From the NCBI GenBank assembly GCA_029287645.1, contig JARFQS010000182.1, forward strand, positions 1 through 16,974: a stretch of DNA of 16,974 bases. Direction: 5' to 3'. This document shows positions 8,009 through 15,996 of the stretch, piece after piece. Made by a program: the position numbers and the translations under genes. Origin of the DNA: Thermoanaerobaculia bacterium. GTDB lineage: Bacteria; Acidobacteriota; Thermoanaerobaculia; Multivoradales; JAHEKO01. Position 1 is the stretch's first letter, and each line of letters opens with the position of its first letter. The notes under the pieces were generated by a model. It saw nothing but the letters and a program-made list of their open reading frames with translations. It was not told the DNA's origin and did not search any database.

Positions 8009-8734
8009 TCAGTCGGGGCGGACGAAGGTGCTGTCGTGCAGGGGTACGTTGACGTCGAGTGCCTGAACAGCGGCGCGCCAGGTGCCATCGGAGCTCGAGA
8101 CCCAGCGCGGGTGATGGATGTCGTCCTTGACGAAGTCCCAGGGGCCGGAGAGGCTACCGGTGTCGTCGTCCCAGAATCCGAACGCATAGGGCTCGCCCTT
8201 CGCATCCAGTTCGAGCCACAGGATTCGCTGATCGCCGGCGAAGATCTCCAGGCGCCCGTCCTCGCCAATGCCTAGAGACAACTCGGGATCACGAGCGGCG
8301 ACGCGGTGGATGGTCCGGTAGAGATGAGCCGCGTACCATCTCATGTCATCCTTGACGCGATCGGCGGGCACGTCTTCGATCTTGCCAGCGCGGTTCAGCC
8401 GCCAGTTGTTGTTCGTGTCGATGACGCGGATCAGGTGAAGGTCCTGGGCGGTCGTCTCGATGCGGAAGCGGGGTTGCTCGAAGTCCATCGTGATGACCGC
8501 GTAGACCACGGTGGGCTCACCGGCCCGATTCTGCTGCGAGCCGTTGATCGTGTTCTTGAGTCCCGCCCACGCGACTCGGCCGCCGAGTCGGTCGAGCATC
8601 TTGTCGGCCAACGCCTCGGCCGAGGTGTTCCGTGCGTAGGCAAGTGGTGACACAAGAACTGCGGTGAGTCCCACCATCAGAGACAGCGTCCATAGGCGGT
8701 TGGGGCAACTCTCGTGCCTGAGTGATCTGGACAT
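8009..8734 (-). CDS. Exported protein of unknown function (possibly LolA-like fold)
   Basis: This 241-residue protein has a Sec signal peptide (1-34, 'LSLMVGLTAVLVSPLAYA') and then begins 'AEALADKMLDRLGGRVAWAGLKN'. A helix followed by 'W..L....G...' and repeated antiparallel-strand-like stretches ('TVVYAVITMDFEQPRFRIET', 'LHLIRVIDTNNNWRLN') recalls periplasmic LolA/LppX-like proteins that bind lipids. I cannot confirm this and do not recognise a specific family. ATG 8734 has AAGGGAG 6 nt upstream and gives a clean signal peptide. Longer frames to 8953 lack both. The gene lies 101 bp upstream of the Asp-box protein gene on the same strand, but that gene has its own likely promoter. Two Trp-rich segments near the C-terminus ('GFWDDDTGSLSGPWDFVKDD') are distinctive. 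Confidence 0.75.
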   Translation of the reverse strand: MSRSLRHESCPNRLWTLSLMVGLTAVLVSPLAYARNTSAEALADKMLDRLGGRVAWAGLKNTINGSQQNRAGEPTVVYAVITMDFEQPRFRIETTAQDLHLIRVIDTNNNWRLNRAGKIEDVPADRVKDDMRWYAAHLYRTIHRVAARDPELSLGIGEDGRLEIFAGDQRILWLELDAKGEPYAFGFWDDDTGSLSGPWDFVKDDIHHPRWVSSSDGTWRAAVQALDVNVPLHDSTFVRPD

Positions 8735-8960
8735 AGTCAACTCCCTTGCCTGAAAAGTGCCCCTATCTACGGCCCGCACACAGAAAGGTTGAGTACAGTC
8801 CCAGAGATTGGCGATGCGCAGGATCCCCTCCTTCCTCGACCTCGACCCACAGAGGAACAAAGAGACTTGGGACTCCAGCCGGCACTCGGATGACTCGGAG
8901 GCCGGCCCTGAGCCACCCCGCCACGCCTCCACCGTCGGCGTCACTCTGCCCACCGAAACC

Positions 8961-8975
8961 GGGTGACAGGCACCC
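8961..8975. repeat. REP-like small palindrome downstream of TonB receptor
   Basis: GGGTG-ACAGG-CACCC forms a 5-bp stem with a 5-nt loop, 16 bp beyond the stop of the TonB receptor gene. A related string, GGGTGACAAATGCC, occurs at 13194-13207, also directly after a gene end. Strings of this kind (GGTGCCTGTCACC) resemble repetitive extragenic palindromes. There is no T-run, so a classical terminator is unlikely. The rest of the 257-bp gap 8735-8991 shows no gene that I can support. Confidence 0.4.
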
Positions 8976-8991
8976 CATATCAGGTCGAACC

Positions 8992-11178
8992 TCAGAAGCT
9001 GTACTCCAGCCAGACTCTCAAGGAGCGGCTCTCCATCGGGTGGAGGTGGACATCCTCGATTCCCTCGACCGGCTCGATCTGACCGGTCGGGCTGGTCTCC
9101 GCCGGTAGCCGCGACGCGTAGTAATACTGGATGTCCGGATCCTCACGGTCGAGCAGGTTGAATCCCTCCACGATGAGGCGCAGCCCGTTGCGAAAGCCGT
9201 AGCCGAACCGGCCGTTGAGCAACGACGAAGAGCTGCCACGTACCGTTCCGTCTTCCGTCAGCGGTATGTCGCCGAAGTAGCGCCAGCGCAGGCTGCCGAA
9301 CCAGCCGATCGGCTCACCCAAAGCCAGACCCAGCTGTAGCGTGCGCCCGATCGCGCCCGGGATCTCTGTCGAGTCCGGTGGCACATCCGTGAACTCCGCA
9401 TCGGTGAACGTAACGTCGAACTCGAACGACACCCAAGGTCGGACACGGTAGAAGTTGGCGAATTCGACCCCGGTCCGCCGGCTCGGTGGCCCCGGCTCGG
9501 TGGCCGCGGCGTCGCCCAGATAGACCAACTCGGAATCGAGGGCGAGGTGAAAGACGGTCAACGTCGACTGGAGCCCCTCGAAGAAGGTGGTACGAACACC
9601 GACATCGACACCTTCGGCCCGGACGAGCGGATCGGCGGACGCGATCGGCTCCAGGGTGATCGGATCGACGGTGGCGACCCAGCCCCGCGCATCGTTGCTG
9701 TGAAAGCCCCAGCCCCAGTTGAGATAGAGCTCGGTGCTATTCCAGGGGCCGAAGACGAAGCTCAGCTTGGGACTGAGGATGGAGTCATCGCGCTGCCCTC
9801 GGTTCTCGGGCAGCTCGGTATCGACATCGGCATCGTAGTAGTCACCACGGATCCCGGCGATCATTCGGATCTTCTCGGTCCAAGCGATCTCGAGGTCACT
9901 ATAGGCACCCAGCATGAGCTGGCGGATCTTGTAGGCAGCGATGAGGCCCCCGGGCCGCGCCTCGCCCGCGACAGCTCGTCCGAGACTGTTGTCGATGTCG
10001 TGATACTGCCCATCGAGCCCGTACCGCCAGGTCAAGATCCGATCGCCCCACTCGACCATCCGCGACTGATCGGCGGAGAGCCCGTAGATCCATCGATCAT
10101 CCGTCTGCAGGAAGGCATCATCGTCATTGTTGCATCGGGTCGCGGTGCCGTACTCCAGGCAGTAGGTGAAGTTCGACACCAGATTGAGGTCGTAACCGAT
10201 CGCGTAGGCGGCGATGCTCGTCAAGGTGGTATCCCTGTGCCAGTGGACCTCACTGGCGAGACTGTAACGGCTCGAATCGCCGTTCGGAGAAGGGTCGACG
10301 AAGCCGAACAGCGGCACAGTCCTGTCCACCGTTCGCCGGGGAATCTGATCGGAAGCCTGCCAGTCGCCCTCGTAGCCCATTGCCGTTACCGACCAGTGGC
10401 TGCGAGACCGACTTCGCGAGTAGCGCAACATGCCGTTGAGCTTGGTGAGATCATCCGGCTTCACCCAAGGACCGTCGTAGTGGCTGTAGTCGAAAGCGCC
10501 CATCAGATCGCCTTCGCCCACCGCTGTCGATCCCATGAGCAGGCCGCGCTGGAAGTCATTGCCGCCGAGACCCAAACGAATCTCGGCCTTGGGCAGACGC
10601 GAGCGCAGAACCACGTCGGAGGAACCGGCAGCTGAGAAGTCTCCGACGTTGGCGAAGTACGTACCCTTGCGGAACTGCACGGATTCGATGAGCTCCGGGA
10701 TCAGAAAGTTCAGATCAGCATAGCCCTGGCCGTGACCATGTGAGGGCATGTTGACCGGCAGGCCGTCGACGCTGAGGCTCAGATCCGTGCCGTGATCGAG
10801 ATTGAAACCCCGCAGGAAGTACTGGTTGGCCTTGCCGCCACCGCTGTGCTGGGTGGCGATGACGCCGGGGATGGTCTCGACGACCTCACCGGTTCGCAGA
10901 AGCGGCCGTTTCTCGAGATCTTCGGCACCTGTCGCTCCCTCGGAGGCCGAAGCCGCAACACCCGTCATGTCGTCGGCTCGAGCGGTGACCGTCATCCGCT
11001 CCTCGAACCGGGTCTCTTCCTGCTCGGCTTCCGGTGGGGGATCGTGAGCGCCCATCGAGCCCACCTCCGGATAGCCCGAGCTCGACATATCCGCGGCGTG
11101 GGCGGGCCCACCGAAATGTAGTAGAACGGCCAGGAGCGCCCACACTACGCCTTGAAACAGTAACCTTTTTCGCCTCAT
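8992..11178 (-). CDS. TonB-dependent outer-membrane receptor (metal-type)
   Basis: The 728-residue receptor has a signal peptide (1-28, cleaved after AHA), a TonB-box-like 'MTVTA' (62-66) and a plug domain (about 85-190: 'TGEVVETIPGVIATQHSGGG', 'NQYFLRGFNLDHGTDLSLSV'). A 22-strand-type barrel follows, with many alternating aromatic strands, ending in a terminal Phe as outer-membrane barrels do. It lacks the N-terminal carboxypeptidase-like domain of the large Oar-type receptors usual in Acidobacteriota, and its size fits siderophore or metal receptors. The plug holds 'NMPSHGHGQGYADL' (His147, His149), and one predicted loop has a Cys pair ('TYCLEYGTATRCNNDDD'). The start ATG 11178 gives a proper signal peptide. 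AGAGGG lies 9 nt upstream. The upstream neighbour, 94 bp away on the same strand, is a His-rich small protein. Substrate is inferred, not shown. Confidence 0.93.
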   Translation of the reverse strand: MRRKRLLFQGVVWALLAVLLHFGGPAHAADMSSSGYPEVGSMGAHDPPPEAEQEETRFEERMTVTARADDMTGVAASASEGATGAEDLEKRPLLRTGEVVETIPGVIATQHSGGGKANQYFLRGFNLDHGTDLSLSVDGLPVNMPSHGHGQGYADLNFLIPELIESVQFRKGTYFANVGDFSAAGSSDVVLRSRLPKAEIRLGLGGNDFQRGLLMGSTAVGEGDLMGAFDYSHYDGPWVKPDDLTKLNGMLRYSRSRSRSHWSVTAMGYEGDWQASDQIPRRTVDRTVPLFGFVDPSPNGDSSRYSLASEVHWHRDTTLTSIAAYAIGYDLNLVSNFTYCLEYGTATRCNNDDDAFLQTDDRWIYGLSADQSRMVEWGDRILTWRYGLDGQYHDIDNSLGRAVAGEARPGGLIAAYKIRQLMLGAYSDLEIAWTEKIRMIAGIRGDYYDADVDTELPENRGQRDDSILSPKLSFVFGPWNSTELYLNWGWGFHSNDARGWVATVDPITLEPIASADPLVRAEGVDVGVRTTFFEGLQSTLTVFHLALDSELVYLGDAAATEPGPPSRRTGVEFANFYRVRPWVSFEFDVTFTDAEFTDVPPDSTEIPGAIGRTLQLGLALGEPIGWFGSLRWRYFGDIPLTEDGTVRGSSSSLLNGRFGYGFRNGLRLIVEGFNLLDREDPDIQYYYASRLPAETSPTGQIEPVEGIEDVHLHPMESRSLRVWLEYSF

Positions 11179-11272
11179 CCTCGATAACCCTCTCTTGCTG
11201 GTCGCAACGAGTTTGCAGCAATCGGACCACACCAGCGTGGACCGGACGTGGAATCACGATCGGGACTTCGAC

Positions 11273-11704
11273 TCAGCTGATGCCTGTAAAGGCCGAGAAG
11301 GGTGGGGCGCGACCGGGCGGACGCTTCAGATCGGGTGAGCGCCAAGCTCCTTGCGCATCGAGGGCAGCCGTGCGGTAGAGGACCTCGGGCAGGGAAACGA
11401 CAAGGTCGCCACTCGGATCATCGACCATCAGCATGGTCGTCGGACCCTGGTAGACCTGGTCCTGGATCGGTGAGCGCTGCGGAGCTTCTCCTTCACGTGG
11501 AGTCTCCGGAGTCTCTGGGAGATGCTCGTGGCGGCCGGTATCGAGATGATCGTGGGCGACGATCTCGCCGTCGATGACATGCCGATGGGTCGGATGAGCC
11601 GCCTCATCGATCGCGTAGCCGAGAATACCGAGAATTCCCAGCAGCGTCCCGAACAAGCAGGTCGCCTTCCAGCGATCCAGCACTGGCTTCCAGGAGCGAC
11701 TCAT
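11273..11704 (-). CDS. Small membrane-anchored His-rich protein
   Basis: This protein of about 143 residues has one hydrophobic helix near the N-terminus (about 16-32, 'CLFGTLLGILGILGYAI'). Next comes a periplasmic segment with seven histidines between residues 37 and 61 (H37, H40, H42, H51, H53, H59, H61), in patterns such as HPTHRH, HDH and HEH, which suit zinc, copper or nickel binding. The C-terminus is Pro/Arg-rich ('LKRPPGRAPPFSAF'), a feature I associate with small proteins encoded beside metal-type TonB receptors. It lies directly upstream of the TonB receptor gene on the same strand, probably in one operon. The start is uncertain: ATG 11704 has no clear Shine-Dalgarno sequence. An in-frame GTG at 11752 would add 16 residues but overlaps a 7-bp inverted repeat. 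I do not recognise a named family. It could be a metal chaperone, a buffer or a sensor. Confidence 0.72.
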   Translation of the reverse strand: MSRSWKPVLDRWKATCLFGTLLGILGILGYAIDEAAHPTHRHVIDGEIVAHDHLDTGRHEHLPETPETPREGEAPQRSPIQDQVYQGPTTMLMVDDPSGDLVVSLPEVLYRTAALDAQGAWRSPDLKRPPGRAPPFSAFTGIS

Positions 11705-11749
11705 CGAAGCTAGCGTAGCAGGCTTCAGTCCAAGCTGTGACCTCTTCGA

Positions 11750-11771
11750 CACACGGTAGCCGTTCCGTGTG
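11750..11771. repeat. 7-bp inverted repeat before the His-rich/TonB pair
   Basis: CACACGG (11750-11756) and CCGTGTG (11765-11771) are perfect arms around an 8-nt loop. The repeat lies 21 bp beyond the stop of the MOP transporter gene and 45 bp before the His-rich protein start. No T-run follows on the minus strand. It could be an operator for the downstream pair or a Rho-type/weak terminator of the transporter gene. Confidence 0.5.
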
Positions 11772-11792
11772 CTTCAGTCGGTGGCGACAGAG

Positions 11793-13112
11793 TCACGGGG
11801 TCTGCAGTGTCTCGGAATCGGTCTGCCTGAACGAGGGCAACAGGACCAGATTGCCGACGAGTCGCCCACCCAGGAAGGCCGCGGCCGCCGCCACTGCGCC
11901 CACCATGTCCAGGGGCACCACGAGCACCGTGAGAATCGAGGCGATCGTCGCGATCTCCGCGACGGTGGCCCAGGTGATGGGCCGCGTATGCCTCGAGTGC
12001 ATCAAGACTCCTCGCTGGAGTGACAGCAACACCGAAAGAGCCGGCAAAGGAATCAGCAGCCGAGCGGGCAGCAGGGCGAACTGATAGAGCTCTGTATCGA
12101 GTCCCGAGAGGGTCTGGAACCAGACCCTCGAAAGAGGTGTCGCCACGATGAGTGCCAGGCCGACCGACGTGGCGAGCCCGAGGCTGGCCGCAAAACGGAA
12201 AACAGGCCGACGGTTGGACTCACTGCGTCCGAGCAGGGCGATCACGACTTCTTGGTAGGCGAGTCCCAAGGCGCGAAAGATGAAGGTCAGTGCGTTGATG
12301 ACCGGTAGCACCGCCAGCGATTCCAAGGATCGCAAGGCATGGCCCATGAAGAACGTCACCATGGGATGAGCGGCCAAGCCGACCACGGAAGTCCACGCAA
12401 GTGGCAGATAGAAGTTCCAGATGTCCCGATAGGTCACGAGCGTTCCGTCGGGCGCATCAGCCGAGGAGAGAAAGCGAATCTCGTCGTGCACCAGGTAGCG
12501 GGCGACCGCCGCCTCGACCAGAACTCCCGTGGAGAGAGAACAGGCGGCTAGCCAGGCCCCCGGGAGATCGGTGACAAGAAACAGCGCCACGGCTGTTGCA
12601 GTCATCGAGGTCAATCGAACCGCCGTACCGTACGCAACGAGGCGCGTCGAACCTCTGCGAATGAGAAGACCCTGATGAAACCTTCGGTATCCGATCGCGG
12701 CCGGCCACGGCACCAGGATCGCCATGGCTCCGCGGGTCAGCTCCGCGATCCTCTCGTCGAGTCCGAGCCAACCTTGAAGGACTATCTCGTGGGCAGGAGT
12801 GGCCACCAGGATGAGCATTCCCACCGTCATCAGCACATTGAGAACCATCGTGAATCGGCGCAGCTTGAGGTAGGGAATCCTCCCGTCGACCAGAGCCGTC
12901 GCGGCACCCATCATCATGATGACGGGAGCTTCGATGATGATGGCCATGGCGAAGGCCACTCCGTGAGCCGCCAGGTTGTAGCGGGGGTCGGGGAGCCTGG
13001 CGATGAGCGCCGCGAGGAACGGACCCTCGAAGGACATCATCAGCCACGTCGACGCGAGCGGCATCCAGAACCGCAAGATGTCCCGCTGACGGAGTGGGGT
13101 CGGCATCGTCAT
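11793..13112 (-). CDS. MOP-superfamily multipass transporter, ANKH-like
   Basis: This 439-residue integral membrane protein has about 12 hydrophobic segments in two halves. The N-terminal part reads 'ILRFWMPLASTWLMMSFEGP' then 'ALIARLPDP..NLAAHGVAFA', a pattern of MATE/MVF-like (MOP superfamily) exporters. The C-terminal part ('LLPARLLIPLPALSVLLSLQ' then 'GVLMHSRHTRPITWATV', 'VPLDMVGAVAAAAAFLGG') resembles, as far as I can judge by memory, the vertebrate progressive ankylosis protein ANKH, which exports ATP, citrate or pyrophosphate. The substrate here is unknown. The start is ATG 13112 or 13106. Only a weak Shine-Dalgarno sequence is present. It is the first of three same-strand genes (88 bp to the His-rich protein) but a possible terminator or operator lies between. 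MOP assignment is fairly firm, ANKH likeness tentative. Confidence 0.8.
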   Translation of the reverse strand: MTMPTPLRQRDILRFWMPLASTWLMMSFEGPFLAALIARLPDPRYNLAAHGVAFAMAIIIEAPVIMMMGAATALVDGRIPYLKLRRFTMVLNVLMTVGMLILVATPAHEIVLQGWLGLDERIAELTRGAMAILVPWPAAIGYRRFHQGLLIRRGSTRLVAYGTAVRLTSMTATAVALFLVTDLPGAWLAACSLSTGVLVEAAVARYLVHDEIRFLSSADAPDGTLVTYRDIWNFYLPLAWTSVVGLAAHPMVTFFMGHALRSLESLAVLPVINALTFIFRALGLAYQEVVIALLGRSESNRRPVFRFAASLGLATSVGLALIVATPLSRVWFQTLSGLDTELYQFALLPARLLIPLPALSVLLSLQRGVLMHSRHTRPITWATVAEIATIASILTVLVVPLDMVGAVAAAAAFLGGRLVGNLVLLPSFRQTDSETLQTP

Positions 13113-13161
13113 CGCGGACCAGCATAGCCTCGCCAGTCACGCGAGGCGAGTGGTACGGCTT

Positions 13162-13196
13162 CCCGCTGAGCCCTGAAGTCCTACCACCTCAGCGGG
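13162..13196. repeat. 9-bp inverted repeat after the secreted protein gene
   Basis: CCCGCTGAG (13162-13170) and CTCAGCGGG (13188-13196) are perfect arms around a 17-nt loop. It lies 13 bp beyond the stop codon of the 871-residue secreted protein gene and 49 bp before the MOP transporter start. No T-run follows on the minus strand, so it is a possible 3' stabilising stem or non-classical terminator rather than an intrinsic one. Confidence 0.55.
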
Positions 13197-13212
13197 TGAC
13201 AAATGCCAGTCA
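13194..13212 (-). repeat. TGACTGGCATTTGTCACC motif overlapping a stop codon
   Basis: On the minus strand the string TGACTGGCATTTGTCACCC starts with the stop codon of the secreted protein gene. Its ends TGAC/GTCA can pair. Its reverse complement begins GGGTGACA, as the palindrome at 8961-8975 does. It overlaps by 3 bp the larger inverted repeat at 13162-13196. I read it as a possible member of a dispersed repeat family. Confidence 0.3.
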
Positions 13213-15825
13213 GTAGCCAGGCTGCTCGTTGTGGTTGTAGCAGAGCACTGTGGTTTCGGTGCAGGCTTCGGCCGGCCCCAGAGTAGGCGCCGCCGCCAGG
13301 GCCGCGTCCGAGGTGGTGGCGAACGGGCCCCACTTGATCGTCAGGCCGTCCTGATCGAGGCGGTAGGCTGCAGCCTGGTAGACGTCTCCGCCGGCCCAGC
13401 CGATGTCTCGCCACAGGATGAGAAGGTGCGGGGGTGTCCGTTGCAGCAGCTCACCGGCGGGCTCTCGAGTCTCGATGACCGAAGTGTCAGGCATGGTCCA
13501 CGAGAACGGCTGATACTCAGATCGCTGTCGAAGGATCAAGGTGTCCGTGCCGGGCTCGTAGGACGACGGGTCGTACTCCCCGGTTTCCGTGGCGATCGGA
13601 ACGAAAGATACGAGTTCGTCGGAGACAGTGCTCGCATCCGTCCGCTCGTACCAACCGCCGAGGTTGGTGAACAGGCTAGAGAAGTCGGTGTCGCCTTGCC
13701 ACTGCGCGTTGCAGAGCGCCGCCTCGGCCCGCCAAGCCCACTGCAGCAGCTCGAATCGGGGCCGGTACCGTTGCGAATCGGGGTCGGCCATGTCAGCTTC
13801 CATCACAACCCCGTATGGATCGCGACGGTTGACATCCATGAAAGCGAAAACGCAGGCGTTGATGAGGCGGCCCTCGACGACAGCGGAAACGTTGAACTCC
13901 ATCTGTGCCCATGGGTACTCGGGGTAGCCACCTCCACCTACCCGGTAGCCCGCGTAACCGGGGACCTCGTCCGCAAACACTTGGGGCTGAGCAACGGGGT
14001 CTCCGGCGCTCACCGCGATGGGCGAGACCCCGAGCAAGAGATCTGTGCCGGCGCCTACTCCGGAGCAGCTCTCCCAGCTCCGAGGGTCGCAGCCGGTCGC
14101 GGCCTGCACCGCGAGTGCCACGTCGTTGTCGATTCGACCGACGTGTCCCAGTTCCATCTTCACACCCGAATCGAGCGCCATGGCGACTTCCCAATGAGGG
14201 ACCGCGTCGAAGCGGTCCGACGGGGCGCCGCTCTTCAATTTCATGCCGGAGATCACACCGGCCTGAGGAGCGCGGTACCAGGGGATACGCTGCCGCACCA
14301 GGAATCCATCCACCGCCGCCCAATAGGCACAACCGCCTTCCGCCAAGTCTGCACTCGAACAGATACCGTCGTCATTGCCAATGCCATCACCGATGAGCTC
14401 GTCCAGCTCGCTATCGTCTGCTGGAAGAAAGCCAGAGAAATTGGCCTTGCGATCGCCGAAGACATGATTGCCGACAGGGGAGAAATGGGCGCCGTAGCCG
14501 CCGAGGGCGACGTGGATCGGATCGCCCGAAGTGGGGACTTCGAGCCGGCGGTCGCCGGACTGGATCGCCGAGGAGATCCATGGCAAGTCGAAGGCCGGCT
14601 GCTGGTCGCCGCGGATCTTCCACACGCCGCCATCCTCCGTGAAGACGCCGAGTTGATTGTGAGTCTGGGGTGCGAGCATGTCCTCGCGGGTGTCCACATA
14701 GACCTGCCGCATCCCTCCGCTTGCGGGTTTGCCGGAACGGATTTGGCGGAAGTCGATTCCCTGAGGACGGGACAGAATCGCTGGTTCGCTGGCTTCCTCA
14801 CGAGTGGCGATTCGGGAGATATCGAGGACCGTGAACTCGATGTCGGTCCATGCCGCCATCTCGCTGGCGAAGTCCGCGAATAATCCGGCCAAGGTCGTAC
14901 CGTCGTGGAAGTAGTCGTTGGCGAACGACGGGTGGGGCGAGGTGAACGGGACGTTCGACTCGAGCTGATCCGCGACTGTGGCGAGGGTGGACAGGATCTC
15001 GGCAACATCGCCTGACGTCGTGCCGTCGATGAATCCGCCGAGCCATGTCCCTGACTGTGGCCCGGCACAATCGATCAGGTTGAAGCTGCCGAGATAGAGA
15101 CCAACGGCGGGATCGAAGGTGGCGTTGAGAGTGGAGCCGGCCGAGCAGCCCCCATCGAGATCGAGCCCGATGCTCACCGTCTCGCCGACGGTCGTGAAGG
15201 AGGTCACTCCTCCATCCTGTCCCCATGGCGGTGTTTCTTGTGTTCCAGACCAACTGCCTGCCACCAGGCGCCCCTCCGCATCGAGGGCAACGGCCAAGCT
15301 GACAAAGTGAGGGGGCGAGAGGCCGTCGGTGGAGTCGGCGACAACCAAGCGGCGCTCGACGAGCTCCTCCGGCCAACGTACGAGCTCGGCTGTCTGGTTG
15401 GGGAGATCGCCGGTCAGAGAGAGGGTCGCTCGTCCTCCCTCGACCGGGCCGGCCAGGGTGACGATTCGGTCTTCTGAGGGGCGGCCCAGGACTAGCTCCA
15501 GATCGAGTACGCCGCCGGTGTAGGCACCCGACCGCACGACCCAGCTCTCGCTTGTCCCGAGCAGGTAACCGAGAAGCTCGCCGTCGGCTCGTTGATGAAG
15601 CCGCACCGCGACAGGCCGGACGACCCCACCGGGGAACACCAGGTCGCCTATCCAGGTACCCTCCACTTCAGTGGGCGGCAGACAGGTTCCCTGCCATGCG
15701 CACAGGTCCCCGGATTCGAAACTGTCGAGGAAAATTGGGGTCGCGGCTTCGACACTGGATGCCATCGAGCCGATGGCGACTCCCAGCGCGAGCGCCGCGA
15801 AGTGAAGAACACACGCTTTCATCAT
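13210..15825 (-). CDS. Large secreted protein of unknown function with DSFESGD N-terminus
   Basis: The 871-residue protein has a signal peptide (1-27, cleaved after VEA). The mature N-terminus reads 'ATPIFLDSFESGDLCAW', a variant of the '(S)DGFESGD...W' string I know from secreted proteins of Acidobacteriota and some Gammaproteobacteria. Residues of about 45-290 are rich in beta-type strands with many Gly-Xaa-Leu turns. The rest is mixed, with an acidic 'DDSELDELIGDGIGNDDG' stretch that might bind calcium and 12 cysteines in the mature part, an even number suited to disulfides. No catalytic motif or known domain was recognised. Starts at 15825 or 15822 (two consecutive ATGs) cannot be separated. 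No Shine-Dalgarno sequence is visible, and a TATACT box lies only 14 nt upstream, so the leader may be very short. It is followed by an inverted repeat and the transporter gene. Confidence 0.82.
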   Translation of the reverse strand: MMKACVLHFAALALGVAIGSMASSVEAATPIFLDSFESGDLCAWQGTCLPPTEVEGTWIGDLVFPGGVVRPVAVRLHQRADGELLGYLLGTSESWVVRSGAYTGGVLDLELVLGRPSEDRIVTLAGPVEGGRATLSLTGDLPNQTAELVRWPEELVERRLVVADSTDGLSPPHFVSLAVALDAEGRLVAGSWSGTQETPPWGQDGGVTSFTTVGETVSIGLDLDGGCSAGSTLNATFDPAVGLYLGSFNLIDCAGPQSGTWLGGFIDGTTSGDVAEILSTLATVADQLESNVPFTSPHPSFANDYFHDGTTLAGLFADFASEMAAWTDIEFTVLDISRIATREEASEPAILSRPQGIDFRQIRSGKPASGGMRQVYVDTREDMLAPQTHNQLGVFTEDGGVWKIRGDQQPAFDLPWISSAIQSGDRRLEVPTSGDPIHVALGGYGAHFSPVGNHVFGDRKANFSGFLPADDSELDELIGDGIGNDDGICSSADLAEGGCAYWAAVDGFLVRQRIPWYRAPQAGVISGMKLKSGAPSDRFDAVPHWEVAMALDSGVKMELGHVGRIDNDVALAVQAATGCDPRSWESCSGVGAGTDLLLGVSPIAVSAGDPVAQPQVFADEVPGYAGYRVGGGGYPEYPWAQMEFNVSAVVEGRLINACVFAFMDVNRRDPYGVVMEADMADPDSQRYRPRFELLQWAWRAEAALCNAQWQGDTDFSSLFTNLGGWYERTDASTVSDELVSFVPIATETGEYDPSSYEPGTDTLILRQRSEYQPFSWTMPDTSVIETREPAGELLQRTPPHLLILWRDIGWAGGDVYQAAAYRLDQDGLTIKWGPFATTSDAALAAAPTLGPAEACTETTVLCYNHNEQPGY

Positions 15826-15996
15826 CGAATCTGACGCGCAGTATAGACCAACAAGGAAAAGGTACCCAGGTCTCTAGGGCCGCTATTTCGTTTCTCGAGG
15901 TATTGGGCCAGATGCTCAGCCGGCATCCATCTCGTTCTTCAACCTCAGCGTTCGGCTGGAAGCGGCCTAAGGACTACCGGCCGATGAGATTCCCGC

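Noticed and set aside
8735..8953. Extension of the 241-residue exported protein to 8953.
   Set aside because: The added 73 residues are not conserved-looking, and ATG 8734 has AAGGGAG and a clean signal peptide.
8735..8991. Small open frames in the largest gap.
   Set aside because: None has a ribosome binding site, a domain or a plausible codon pattern. Only the small palindrome at its left end of interest was kept.
9547..10635. Open frame of 362 codons on the plus strand.
   Set aside because: It is antisense to the TonB receptor barrel, with low-complexity Asp/Gly/Ile/Val-rich translation and no recognisable fold.
11179..11232. Earlier start of the TonB receptor at 11232.
   Set aside because: It would place 18 polar residues before the signal peptide. 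ATG 11178 begins the n-region MRRKR directly.
13231..14883. Long open frame of 550 codons on the plus strand.
   Set aside because: It lies opposite the secreted protein gene, lacks a signal, family motif or ribosome binding site, and is the usual antisense open frame of GC-rich coding DNA.
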